Source: Helicostylum pulchrum
Taxonomy: Eukaryota > Mucoromycota > Mucoromycetes > Mucorales > Mucoraceae
DNA: 64,000 nt
NCBI GenBank assembly: GCA_025677825.1
Contig: JAIXMO010000041.1
Coordinates: forward strand, 124,001-188,000
Direction: 5' to 3'
This document shows, piece after piece, positions 24,890 to 37,927 of the stretch; the stretch's first letter is position 1, and the number at the start of each line of letters is the position of its first letter. Position numbers and translations under genes: made by a program. The notes under the pieces were generated by a model, which saw only the letters and a program-made list of their open reading frames with translations, was not told where the DNA came from and made no database searches.

Positions 24890-25740
24890 CATTCGGTATT
24901 TTTGGTAATCAGGTATCCAATTAAAACTGGAATTTGAGAAAAGAGAAAATACACTAGCCTGTAGTGGCTGTCCTGGTTGAGGTGGCTGTTCTTATTGCGG
25001 TGGCAGTTCTGTTTGTACTAAGTTCATGTATTTCAGAACATTTAAAACTATAAAAGGTGCTTTGGTCACTTACAGGAACATGCGGTAATCGGTTTTTAAT
25101 TGGCCGAATTAAAGTTCTTTGCAAGTCTGATTCAGTGGCAACTTCGGGGATGAGACTTTCAGGCATATATGTTCTTTCATCAGTAAATACTTCCAAAATA
25201 TAATCAAATGCTATATTTTTTATTGTTGATAGACCTAGATTCCAATGATTATTATTAAAAATTAATATTATGCTTGCTCGATTCAGTTTCTTTACTTACT
25301 GAATAGTTATAATGTTCTAAGGGGATAAGTAAAATAATTGGTTAATTTACTTTTCGTGGTTTTCGACATAGAAATTGTAGTAATAGGCTGCCACTGTTTT
25401 AAATTATGAAGAGATTGTGTGCCCAACCAGATTTATTTTTTTCAACAAGTAAATTGACATTATCCATGTTTTACAAGCCATTGAAAGCAGCGGTAATGTT
25501 GGTAAGTCCTGGATACTTGTTTTGAACATTATCAACGGTAATATTGCTAAATATAAGTCTACATATGGTATATCAGAAATTTTGTTCAAATAAATCATTT
25601 GTGAGATTGTTGGGGCTATGTAAAATATAATAATTGACCCAAATCATTCAAACCGCACAGGCGGTGAAGCTGACCTGGTGCATCACCACTCGAAAGTGTA
25701 TATTTTCCAGCTGATGGCAAATTTCTGAGCGAAAGTGAGG
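24890..25740 (-). pseudogene. Decayed minus-strand coding region, family unknown
   Basis: Reading the minus strand from about 25740 gives protein-like pieces in changing frames: LPSAGKYTLSSGDAPGQLH, then YPGLTNITAAFNGL followed by a stop and MDNVNLLVEKNKSGWAHNLF, then NNNHWNLGLSTIKNIAFDYI running on into EVFTDERTYMPESLIPEVAT and RPIKNRLPHVP near 25070. A GT...AG pair (25067 to about 25012) could splice the last piece to a further short segment. Stops and frame changes make an intact gene unlikely. I cannot assign a family. Confidence 0.3.
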
Positions 25741-26052
25741 AAGATACTTAGTAGGAATATCATATGCAGTTTCAAGTGTTTCGGTATCTTTTTATTTTAT
25801 AAGAATCTGCGAATTGAAGTTCCAATTTCAAGTTATTTTTTTTTACGCTCCTCAATTTTTTCGTTTATTGTGTGTTTTTTTTTGCTGTTTTTTTCAACTC
25901 TTTTTCTTTTTTGTACTATACAACCTGTTTCTTTTTAAGGACGAAATAAATAGAAAAGAGTAAAATACTCTCAAAAAACAAGTATTAGCAAGTGAAGCAT
26001 ACAAGAAAATAGTAATTTAAAAAACGAAAAAAAAAATACCAAAAAAAAGACG
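25741..26052. other. Promoter and leader region of MED12
   Basis: T-rich then A-rich DNA before the MED12 start codon. No coding signal. The immediate leader is almost pure A/AAG (25990-26050). Confidence 0.4.
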
Positions 26053-29000
26053 ATGGCGGGTAGACATCAACGTAAATTATACAGCTAGTTTTTTTATTTA
26101 GTAAAAAAAAAAAAAAAGAAGGGAATTACTAATTGCATACTCGTTATTAGCTCAATACGCGCGTTATACTTCTAATCAACCATATCAAAATGCGGCAGGA
26201 AACAATAAGAATTTGAATATTCCATTTCCACAACAAAATAACAATGTGCAGTATGCTAATCAACAGACTCAATATGGCAATACTCCATCCATGGCCTCTC
26301 CTTATTCAACTTCATCTTCCCCCGGCTATCATTCACCCAACGTTCCTAAACATACTCAAAATATACCGTTAAAGAAGTATTCATTACAACCTCCTCCTCG
26401 TAAACCACCTCTCAGTAAAACAATGCCCTCTTTAGGCTTTCCGGGTATGTTTCCACAACGACCTGGACAAGACGAAGACAGTTTAACCGAATCTAATGTT
26501 CGTCACGGTTTTGTCGATAGACCTGTAGTTTCTGTAAGAATTAGTTTTGATTTTATTTCTCGAAGTGAAATGTCATTTTTTGTTTTTGTTTGTAACCCCT
26601 TATTTTTTTTTCTTATTTTTGTTGTTGTGTATGTAGAATGAGCATACATGCGCTCATGACATTGTTTATGGAAAATTACAAGATGATCAACGTTTACTTG
26701 GTGAATTAGGTAACTTTATGGTGGATGTATTACAGCGTCAAAGTAGAGCAGCTTGTATTACCGGGTAAGTTACTACGAAAGATAAACAGATACTGAAGCG
26801 GAAAATCAATTAGTTAACTTGCATTATTAGGCCTTCATCGTTTAAAGCACCTATTCGAACCACCTTAATTGACTCAAAGCGAGAGCAATGGATGCAGGAA
26901 TTAGCCGAAGGTGTTGTTCCGTTACGAAAGCTTGCTCGAAATGTACCTCATGGCTTTAAAGGTGAAAAGTTACTAGAGACATTAGCATCAAAGCAAGTTC
27001 CGTTTTTAAGAGCAACTTGGTATATAAAGATTGTCGGTCTTTCGGAAATGGTGAGTAAATGAATGATATAAAAGGATCGAGTAAACTGATTTTTTCTTAT
27101 GTTGTGTGTGTACTTGTAGAGTCAACGTAGTGCTAGTAATGCAGCTACATCGATGGGATCTCAACCTATTCAATGGACAGCTACAGTAACCAGTCATTTA
27201 AGAAAGCAATTGAGCGAGTTAATACCTATATCAAATAATGCAGCTAGTCCTCATCCGCCTGTTGGTACACCTGGACGCGGATTTAAAAGTTATAATCAAT
27301 CCAATCATCATGATAATACACCTAAACCTTGGGTAACACCTGAACATAGAGCTAAATTCGAGCAGAGATGGTCATATAGTGTAAAATTGGCACGCTGGCA
27401 ATATTTCGAAGGTTTACTAGATCAAAGAACCTTCTTAAAATGGACATTGGACACATTGGCTGGAAGTGGGTCATTTGAAGTCATGTGGTTAGTATTAACG
27501 GGCATCATTCAAGATTACGTAGATGAGTATAAGAGAAATCGAACACTTACAAAACTATTGATTGAGACTTTGATCAAGTCGTACAGTGCTGTAAGTTAAA
27601 TATAATTATTTTTCGTTATTTTGTTATTAATATCATATTGTAGCTTGCACAGTATATGGGACAATCACAAATGGATTCGATAGGATTAGGTGTACATCGA
27701 GGTTTACAAAATGATATTGAGAATTTATTACAGGTTAGATATACACATATACACATATATAATAGTAATGACTTAAAATGCTTTTTTTTTTGTGTAGTCT
27801 TTATTTCTTTCTACACCGGATATGTTTGTAGTACCTAAATTGTATCACCAATACAGATATTTATTCGATATGATCTTGGGTGACGAAAATAAACAAAAAT
27901 TGACAAAGAACTTACCCGACGTTTCACGCGTAATGAAAGTATATTGGACAATGGTAAAAGCACGTAACGAAGTATTTTGTGGTACATTGGAGGAAAATGA
28001 GATGAGACCAGATCATGTAGAACCAACTAAACAAACGCATGTGGAAGAATCTTTACCCACATCAACAACTATACACGAAGGAGTTTATGAAGAACGTGTG
28101 GTACATATTTTAGATAGTATTGGTAGAAATGTAGATAGTATTACTGGTTTGTTATTAGATAATGATACCTGGGTTGATATACGTGGTCATTCCGCAAAAT
28201 CAGCTGCAAAATCAATATTTGGAACTGCTCGATTACAACCACAAACATTTATCAAATTGATTAATATCATGTGCCGTTGGGCTACTAGTGAATCACGTTA
28301 TGGTGATTGGAAAGCGTACCTTGTTGCTTCTATCTTGTTAAAATGGAGAGAACAAGACAAGACACAAGAGAATAAGGTTTTATTACAAGATGCTTTAATT
28401 CGATTCCTTGATGATGAAGCTGCTGCAAAAAGTAAGACTGATATAGATTTACAATCTTTACCAGAAGAAGAAAAAGCCAATACACCCATTATTTATTTAT
28501 TCGATGTTTTGATCCAATTACATTTATTTTCTTATCAAAAGTATTTATTAAGATTAATTGCTAGAGGTGATCTCGAACCAAAGCGTCGTAATGTACGTCA
28601 TATTCAACAGTGCTTACATCATTTGGCATCCTTCCCTTTACTGAATCCAGCACCACCTTACTTGGTGAACCAAAGACGCGTAGCATTATATGGAACTAAA
28701 AATGATAGCGATAGTAAAGTAGAGATAGAAGCTCTAGATAAATTAAAACATTTAGCTAGACTTGCTGTCACTGGATTTGATCACCAAAATACCGATTGTT
28801 TGTTTGGAGCTGAGGCTAAAGAAATGACACAGCCTGTACCTACAGATTCTTTACAATCGTATGAATTGGCCTTTTCTGACGAGATAAAGAATGACTTTGT
28901 ACATATTATGGATTCTACTACTCGTTATTCAGTATTGAACTTTACTAGTTATTGGTTATTAAATGAAGTAAAGAAATTTGTTGTTAAAAGTATACAGTAA

Positions 29001-32000
29001 GTAAAAAAAAAAATAAGAACTTATCGTTTCATCTAACCCCACGTTTTTTTTTTTTTAGAATTGGAGAAGATAATTGGAGAGTTATGACATCGCCTGGGTC
29101 TTGTTTATTAAATACCAGACAATACGTTACCATTATTCGAATTATGGAATACGCTAAAGATTATCTCAGTATTACCGAAACCGCATTATGGGTATTAGAG
29201 AAATCAAACGACCCAAGCTTGTATCCCTATATTATTGATACACTTCGTAAATACTCTAATTATTGGAAACTTACAAATAATGGAATTCGAGTTGCTAATG
29301 CAGTATGGTCAAAACATGTAAGCCTCAGTAGTCGCGGTAATCGAGAACGATGTATTATGATGTATATGGTTCAACTTGTACAAGAAGGATATCAAATGGA
29401 TGAAATGGTTCGAACGCAATTGCAACAAGATTTACAGGTGAAATCAAAACTGAGAGGTCGATATAGTAGTGGTGTTTCTGTCAAAGATGAACTTGCACAA
29501 CTTGCCAAGGAACCTGTCACCAACTTATTACAACTTGTGTCTGAATCTTTATGCGTACCATCTCAAAATGCTACCGGCTGGATCGGTGCCATTTTAGAAA
29601 GCGCTGGAGATGTATTACGTATTGTCGCCAAAGAAAGAAATATTGCAGAGGAAGTCAAATTACATCAAAAATCGATATCACCTGCTTTATTTGATTTCCA
29701 TCGTATTTTGCGTGTCTTTGCTAGTGTCATTAAAGATGTTGCTAATCATACTGTGCTGACTGGTCAAGCAGACGAGCCAGTGATACATTGGCTTTGTAAC
29801 AATGAAGTCGTGTTTGAGGATATGAACCAAGAATGCTCTTGGATTCCTATTTTTGTAGCTATCCTTGTGTCTTATAATGTTGTTAGTCTTGGGTCAGTGG
29901 TAAGACAATTTGCACTGCCTTGGTTTGAACGTGTAGGGCGCGAAGGACAACAGAATTATGCAGAGGAAAGTAAATTGGTCGTATTTTGTCAAAATTTGAT
30001 TGCCTTAATTCGACTTTTAATTGTACAAACTGGCAACCAATGCAAAGCAGAAGAGGTATCTACTTTTTCACCTTGGCAGTTACGCATAGAAGAGTTTTAT
30101 CGATTAGAAGTACAACGACAGTCTCAACTTGCTAGTAGCTTAGATCGTATTGAACCCATGTTCGGATTAATGGAACGGCTTGTCATGATTGCCACTAATT
30201 TACCGCTGAGTTCTAGTTTATTACAGGACCTGGTGATGCTTCGAGCGGATTTATTGCAAATTGCTTGGTTTAGACAAGCATGTCTTCGAGACTTGAACGG
30301 AGTATATCAACGATTTGCAGCACGTGAAGCCGAAGCTACGACCGAAAAGCGTATGAAGAAGAAAATGTTAAATATCGTCGATGAACTGATCGGAGGTAAT
30401 AACCTAGTCAGTGAACGTGGTATTGTGCAGGACAGCACACCTGATTTTGTAGATAAACTTCATAGAGTATTTTTAAACGTTAGTCAGTGGAATGAAGCAC
30501 AATGTCGGGTTCAAGTCAATTTGTTACTGGATAACATTTCTTTATCGGACGGAAGTTCACAAAATCCCAATAATCCACATATTCTTGGAGATGATATTTC
30601 GATGGATATGACGACGCCTACAGAAACAGTGTCTTCACCCAATAAGGACTTGCAATCATTTGTTTACTTTTTCTACGATGTGGTTTTATTAGACGGTAAA
30701 GAAGATACAGACCCTGTAAAAGCGCAACGACGATTCCAATTCTTTAAGAATTTAATACATGAGTTACGTGAGCCAGTTTTGCTGGAACTCTTGCATCATG
30801 GTGAGCGATTATTAGCCGGAGATCCTACGCAGAGTTTCCCTAACAATGTGTTACTGATGCAAGTGACAGAACCTGGTAAACCATTTGATTCTACCAAATA
30901 TGCTTACCGAAGCCAAGCTTTTTTGAATATTACGCAACACATGTTGGCTGAAAATGTTTGGTCAAATGAAAAGAAGATTGATCTTGTCAAAACTGTATTT
31001 AGACAGATTAGTCGGTTTAAGATTGGCATGTCTATTTATAAAGTTATGCAAGGCGCTAATGTTTGTTATTCAGATGCTGTCAATGCACTTTTACTTGTTA
31101 AAAATAATGTGGTAAGTTGTTTATGCTGTGTTACAATGATTTATTTTAACCCCTCCCTTTTTTTTTATATAAAATAGGATATGTCAATTGCACTATTAGT
31201 CACAGAAGGGTTACCTGAGAGTATAGGCGATGAAGTGATAGATGCTATGAAACTTTCTTTACAAGATATTCGTGCTAGGTAAAATACCAAAAAAATATAT
31301 TTAGATGCCACCATACTAAACTTTTTTTAGTTTGTTGATCCGATTACGACTTGTCGTACCTTTTGCATCTTTAATTTGGGAACACCCAAAGGAAGATGAA
31401 TGTGATATTTTAGAGTGGATTCGAGTTCTTGTTCCGTTACTTGGTGTAAGTTTTTCTTCTTCTAATATCAATGCGAGGTAAACTAACTTTATATATATAT
31501 AATATAGAATCCTGTTGTACACGGTAACGGTAGTCAAGAACGTTTCTTTGAATTTGCACTTGATTTTGTATCCTTATTGATTGATGGTAATGTGTAATTT
31601 TATTTTAAGAAGATAGTAATTGCTCATATTTAAACTTTTTTTCTTGTAAAAAAAATAGAGGTTCCTAAAGAATTGAAGAAAGCTAGCTTGATTTTGCTTG
31701 GTTCTATGCATAGCGAATTAGCGTCTGTGCCAGCCATGTTTCACAGCCGAGTCAAACGTATTATGCCGTTCTTGACACATAATGTTTACTTGGCCAATAC
31801 CCGATTAGCGTCTTCAATGCTTGGATTACCACCAACCAATGACCCTCAATTACAACAACAACATTTGGAAACTTGTTTAGATCAAAGCAAACCATGGGAA
31901 TGGCTTGAAGACTATGCTAGTGATCCGCCGCATGATAACGATGGACCAATTAGTCTAAGCTTGTTCAGTGCCAGAAAATCGAAACGGGTTGATAATACAT

Positions 32001-32272
32001 ATGTGCGATGGTTTAAGTTTGGGTTTGATGAAGGAAATCACAATGAGAGTCATATATCGGTGGTGGATAATCAACGAAATAAAGCCAGTGATGAGATGAT
32101 GGATGAGAGTGGGTTTATCTTCATTGTAGATGATGATGAAGATATGGAGCCTGAAGCTAATACTCGCGGTGTAAAGAGACGAGTAGATATGGAAGGTAGA
32201 GATATAATATCTGAACCAAAAGTACGAAGTTCTAACAGAAGAATAGAAATGGAAGATGGCGAGCTGCCATAA
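26053..32272 (+). CDS. MED12: Mediator complex subunit 12 (Srb8)
   Basis: Twelve exons: a tiny first exon at 26053, then 26151-26533, 26637-26764, 26831-27050, 27120-27590, 27644-27733, 27798-28996, 29059-31111, 31178-31278, 31331-31445, 31508-31586 and 31659-32272. Lengths sum to 5460 nt, in frame, 1819 residues (1823 if a second donor 12 nt downstream is used in exon 1). N-terminal Med12 motifs are KKYSLQPPPRKPPLSK, DSLTESNVRHGFVDRP and VVPLRKLARNVPHGFKGE. The LCEWAV-like helical part follows (FEQRWSYSVKLARWQYFEGL, LDQRTFLKWTLDTLA). Med12 belongs to the CDK8 kinase module, activates CDK8/cyclin C and represses or tunes Pol II transcription. The acidic C-terminus is short, and no Gln-rich tail is seen. 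Confidence 0.92.
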
Positions 32273-32547
32273 AAAAAAGTTTATTTTATTTCTTTTGAAA
32301 ATCGTGTGTTTATATATATAATTTTTTTTTTTTTATGTAAAAGATTAAAAATCTCTGTCTTTCTGCCATAATGAAATATATAGAGGTAGAGAAAGAAATA
32401 GAGAAATATATCATTATTGTATTTACAAGGAACTAGTTTTGGAAAAAAATAAAAATAAAAGTTACTTACACATATTTCATACTTTATAATGTTGGGAGTG
32501 AAACTGTACATGTTGTGATCCTTACTTTTACTTAATAACCACGTCGA

Positions 32548-32715
32548 TCATGCTTGCTTGTTGGGAAGTAATTCAGAGTCCGTTTGTTTCCCCTTCTCTT
32601 TGTGTAGCTTGGAAATGCACTCGTCGTCTGAAGTATCTATGTTGATATTTGACATATAACTAGCAGAGAGACCCTGAGACATCGTTTTATTGCATTCTCT
32701 GCATTCAAATGACAT
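32548..32715 (-). CDS. Very small ORF with a CxxC motif, doubtful
   Basis: An ATG at 32715 opens 55 codons on the minus strand. The product starts MSFECRECNKTMSQ, with a CxxC pair, then an acidic and a Lys-rich part ending LLPNKQA. It lies in the 600-nt gap after MED12, which is otherwise featureless apart from T/A runs at 32310-32335. It may be a true micro-gene, the first exon of a decayed gene or chance. Nothing similar is known to me. Confidence 0.25.
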   Translation of the reverse strand: MSFECRECNKTMSQGLSASYMSNINIDTSDDECISKLHKEKGKQTDSELLPNKQA

Positions 32716-32869
32716 TTTGAAAGAAGTATGTTTGTTACTCCTTTTTGTCTGTAGGTCTGTTTGTTATTCTTTTCCTTGTGTGTAATCGGAGCTACTATTT
32801 GTACACGCCGCTAACACCATTGTATAGTAGAAATTTTTTTTAAAGTATTTTTACTAGAATACCACGCCA

Positions 32870-33175
32870 CCTAAAACTAACGATTTCGAAAAAGATACGA
32901 CTGACCTTTTACAAAAAGTCTTGGAAAAACTTGAATCTGCAGATGTAATAATGGGAGAGCTGCGTTTGCTATTCGAGCAGAACAACGAAGAGAAATCGAC
33001 TTGAAATAAACGCTTTAAAGGGGCAGGAAGTTATTATTGCTAATAGTACAGATGCTTCCAGCACTAATTTGCGTGCTATTCCTGTCCCAAGAACAATCGA
33101 AAATGGTGTTTCCTTGAAAAAAAGAATCACCAAAACGGATATAGTTCAAGCAATAACAACCTAAGCACTGGTAGC
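32870..33175 (+). pseudogene. Coding relic with coiled-coil-like sequence
   Basis: Protein-like sequence reads TPPKTNDFEKDTTDLLQKVL, KLESADVIMGELRLLFEQNN to a stop near 33004. It resumes one frame over as RLEINALKGQEVIIAN, TNLRAIPVPRTIENGVSLK and RITKTDIVQAITT before a stop at about 33164. Heptad-like Leu spacing suggests a former coiled coil. One frameshift and the absence of flanking exons mark it as a fragment. It lies immediately upstream of the LINE remnant and could be the disrupted host gene. Confidence 0.35.
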
Positions 33176-33179
33176 GCTA

Positions 33180-34515
33180 TAGATCCAATGAGTGCGTACA
33201 AAAACACTGGGAGCAGTGCTTACTTCAAGGCAAGACATTTTATTAACGTCACGTTCAAACAGGAACCGTTCAACATCTCTCATCCTCTTTCCGTTGCACA
33301 TAACTTTCGTATAGTTTTAACAGTGAAGCCATACCAATCGACACAATTCTTGGTAGTGGTACTTCTGCTCCAGTCTTACGTACTAACGAATCTTCATCCA
33401 GAAATATCAATCGCTCTCACCTTCGTAAACGTCTCCGATTTTCCTCTCGTCAATCTTACATCCCTAAAATATTGACTATGGGAACTATTCTTACGCCTAA
33501 ACGAACTGATGCTAAGGCTCAAGCTTCGCCAATTAACAAAAGCAAAATAACTTCGTCAGCCAAAGTAGCCAAAATTCGTCCTGCTTCCACTTCTTCCTCG
33601 ACACTTACTCCCGAAACGGATTATATACACGCTCAAGTCCCTGAATGTATTTTGGGGACCAGCTCTGAAATTCGTGCTATCCGAGTTACCCTCAAACAAG
33701 TCTTGGAACAGAACCAGCTACTTGACAAAAGAGTCAATTCCTTCTCTGAAATGGAATTACTCCTCAAACAATTTCGACAGGACCTCATCTTAGCCAACCA
33801 AAAGATACAATATCTTAAAGATCAACTCGCTCTAGTACACAAAGACTCAGACTATGCTCACCAAGATGACAACATGACTGAACAAGATTTTCCTACTCTC
33901 TCAGTTCCCGCACCACCTACTTTAGGTTCCTCTCAATCTCAATGGGCTAAAGGAGGTCCTAAGATCAGCAACCCAATCAAAATACCTACACGCAACCATA
34001 AACGGATTACATCCCGTAAAATTGCCTCCTATGTCAGAACGTTCGCTTATCCTTCCACCAACCAGCAGGGATTTGAATTCCTGTATTTACCTACTCAGCA
34101 TAAATATCCAGCTAAGGAATTGGATCCAAAGTTATTAACCATCGCATATTTCCTAGATTGTCCTTTGACACCATCCACCTTAATCGATCCGAAGGAGGGC
34201 TCGGAATATTATACCCTATCCGACAACAAGCTGCTCTTCAATGGCGTTGGGTTCAACCGCTACATATCCCCCTTTTTCCGCGTCCTTCTATCATTAACAC
34301 TACCTGATAATTTTGAGCGGCATCCCTCCCTCACTCTCTGCCCACAACTAACCATATATCAGATTTTTGTTTGCACACTACTTGGTATATGACAAGACCA
34401 CTGGTGATTTATCTTTGACAATACGCCATTCGTCCAACAAAATGTTATTGTCTCAATCACCAAGCACATCAACCGGCTCAACTCAAAAATGCAACTTCTT
34501 GAAGAATAATAAAAG
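33180..34515 (+). mobile_element. Internally deleted non-LTR (LINE-type) retrotransposon
   Basis: From ATG 33478 an ORF1-like protein reads MGTILTPKRTDAKAQASP, with a coiled-coil part (EIRAIRVTLKQVLEQNQLLD, FRQDLILANQKIQYLKDQL) and then TEQDFPTLSVPAP and RKIASYVRTFAYPS, up to about KYPAKELDPKL (near 34135). After that, the sensible frame changes to one typical of the LINE ORF2 C-terminus: FDTIHLNRSEGGLGILYP, QQAALQWRWVQPL, and later IFDNTPFVQQNVIVSITKHI before stops at about 34508. Thus the 5' UTR plus ORF1 are fused to the ORF2 tail, and endonuclease and reverse transcriptase are missing. Ends and target-site duplications are not defined. The element cannot move by itself. Confidence 0.6.
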
Positions 34516-34830
34516 TATTGCAGTCTCTTATTTTATTTTATTTTTTCTGTCTTTCCATCTTTTCTATATTTCCTTTATTTTATACTTAATGTTTTCTTCC
34601 TCTTTTCACCGTGTCTCTTATTTTACATCTTTCTAAAAAATACCCACAGTCTTTTATTTCCCTCAACATGACATTCAAAAGACTTGAATGAAAACAGAAT
34701 TTCGGTTCCCATACAAAAAAAAAGAACCCGCCCACTTGGTCAAACTTGCCAGTAAGTAGCCACATTTTTTCCGTTGCGCAAATAACTCGATATCGTTGTG
34801 TTTGGTCAAACGCGCTTGTCAAAACAAAAA

Positions 34831-35050
34831 ATGTACGAAAAAAAAGATAGTGCTGTCGACGGGTCAAATGATGATGAAGCACTCGAAGAAAACCTTCTTC
34901 CAGGAGAGCTAGCAATTAACGGAAATAGTTCTTCTAAAACCAAGGTACTTACAATTATTTTATATATTTAAAACTAAAATTAACGTTATACATTATTAGA
35001 AAAACAAAAACAGTAAGAATCGTAATAAAGAATCTGATTCTAGAAAATAA
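34831..35050 (+). CDS. Small two-exon gene, 54 residues, function unknown
   Basis: ATG 34831 opens 38 codons (MYEKKDSAVDGSNDDEALEE, then LLPGELAINGN) to a clean donor gtactt at 34945. The acceptor ttag ends at 34999, and exon 2 adds a Lys/Asn/Ser-rich tail (KNKNSKNRNKESDSRK) to TAA 35050. Both exons are in phase 0. An acidic head followed by a basic tail looks like the N-terminus of a nuclear or nucleolar protein, so this may be the truncated 5' end of a longer gene. The preceding DNA has no clear TATA box. Confidence 0.35.
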
Positions 35051-35688
35051 CACAAAAGAGCAAAGAAGTGAAAGGTAACTTATGTTTATATCGCTAAGAA
35101 CCTTTGACTAAAATATTAAAACAATAGTTTTCTTCATTTTTTGAAATAGCACTTTTAGCTTTAATGAAATAACATTTATCATCATTATTACTATCACTTT
35201 TTAAATAAAATTTAGTTATTATCTATTATATTCTAATTTAACAAGATTATTATATATATTTTGTAAAGAGGCTAACTATTGAGCCAATAAAGGAGTATAA
35301 TTTTAAAACAACGGATCTGAGTGACATTAAATGCAGTGGATAAAAACGCTGAATTCAGTGTTTTTTTCTCTCTGAATAAAATTAAACTTGTTGACCATTC
35401 AGATTTTTAAATTCAGAGTATTTTCAGAGTAAAGTAAGTGTTTTTTTTTTTAATTATAGTGATGTGGTAGTTATCTCCCCAAACTAAACTAATTAAAAAA
35501 AGGAACGTGTTCGGCAGTTTAACCCAAAATAAATTAGAAAACTTTACCCGCATTGTATGCATCTACAATATCACGTAATAGTTTCTCCACTCCGTTCCGA
35601 GTCCCCCAAAGAAAAGAAAAAGATGGGTCCTGCAGTCATCGTGACCATAAACAAACATCTCCATCTATCTTCTTTTTTTTTTCGCGTC

Positions 35689-35696
35689 TATATAAA
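35689..35696 (+). promoter_or_regulatory. TATA box of THI4
   Basis: TATATAAA-type sequence in tctatataaacc, about 60 nt upstream of the THI4 ATG, preceded by a pyrimidine tract. Position fits a strong TATA-containing promoter, as expected for a thiamine-repressible and highly expressed gene. Confidence 0.6.
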
Positions 35697-35721
35697 CCTA
35701 CCATTTCAAGCCTGTTGGTAA

Positions 35722-36804
<1,083 letters not shown>

Positions 36805-36908
36805 ATTTTCTAATGACATCTGGCGTTAACTTTCTTTTCTTTCTTTCTTTCTCTTTTTTTCTAAAGCAGGTTTTTTGTTGGTTGGAATTGGTTCATTTCT
36901 TCTCGACC

Positions 36909-37001
36909 GGCACTAGGGGTGCTTGGAATTTTTAATTCCTCGCTGAGATCATACCCTTCGAACGTGATTTTCTGCATAATAGCAGCGCACGGAAGTTAGC
37001 C
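36909..37001 (+). promoter_or_regulatory. TPP riboswitch (THI element) in THI4 3' UTR
   Basis: All landmarks of the thiamine pyrophosphate aptamer appear in order: GGGGTGC (36916), stem P3 GGAATT...AATTCC, the invariant GCTGAGA (36942), ATACCC closing P2, GAACGTGAT, stem P5 CTGC-ATAATA-GCAG, and GCGCACGGAA in which CACG pairs with CGTG to form P4. An outer P1 can form between GGC..TA and TAGCC. It lies about 105 nt after the THI4 stop and before an AATAAA at 37035-37040, so it should be in the transcript's 3' UTR. Plant THIC riboswitches sit in the 3' UTR; fungal ones I know of sit in 5' leader introns or coding-region introns. Confidence 0.9.
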
Positions 37002-37232
37002 CATGTCATTTATTTTTCTTCCTCTCTCTCTTTTAATAAAACTACTTTGCCGAAAGGTTCTTTTGTATCAAATTCGATAGCTTTTATAAAAATACCTATT
37101 ATATTTTGAGATATTTTCTGGGTATATTTTTCTATAGAGTAAATAGGGCCATACTGTATATATCTGCTACCCCAGTCATCTTACTCCAATAAGAGAGTTA
37201 AAAAAAAAGGAAAGGCTTGAAAATTTAAGAAG

Positions 37233-37527
37233 AAAATCTGTAAACACTTCGTCTATCGTTCCAAAAGGTGCTTCGATTCCTTATGACAAAATATCAGTAA
37301 CTAGCTTAGGATACAATTCACGTAAAAGTCTATTGAGGAATGAACGCAAAAGAAAAGACAAGTATTATATTAAGGCTTACAAGAATACCAATAACGAAAA
37401 AAAATGGAAAGCAAAGGCTCACACATGTAGAATGCGTATTGCTACGAAGATTTATAACACTTGTTCATTTCGCATGATTTATTTTACACCTTCAATTTCG
37501 TTTTATCCGCATAAAAAGGAAAGTTGA
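37233..37527 (+). pseudogene. Lys-rich coding relic
   Basis: An open frame without an early start codon reads SSIVPKGASIPYDKISVTSL, GYNSRKSLLRNERKRKDKYY, then KAYKNTNNEKKWKAKAHTC to TGA 37527. The composition is basic and protein-like, but the frame begins without ATG at about 37230. It may be the 5' part of the Fanzor-like relic that follows, or a separate fragment. The family is not recognised. Confidence 0.3.
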
Positions 37528-37927
37528 GTGAATCAAAGACAACAATAAAAATGACTAACTATAAGTATGTAAATACGAGTGTTATGAAACTAATGGTAGT
37601 ATAATTATGCCATGATTAGTAAATAGTAGATAACTACATAAAAGTGACTCCTCTCTATTTTATCATCCTTTTTTATCACATCTCAAAAGTTTTTTTTTTT
37701 CGTATTTTCTTTTTATTTTCTTTATTTCTCTTTTTATGTTTATGCGAACTGATACGGTTCCTCGCTTGCCTTTACAGATGACCATTGTTCTACATTACAG
37801 GTGTAATACACTAAAGACTTGAAAAAGTCATATTTTCGGCTACACATGTCGGATTTCTAACCAAACAGGTAACATATCCATCAAATATAAATTTGAATGA
37901 TAGCCAAGTGTTTTTTTAAAGAAAATA

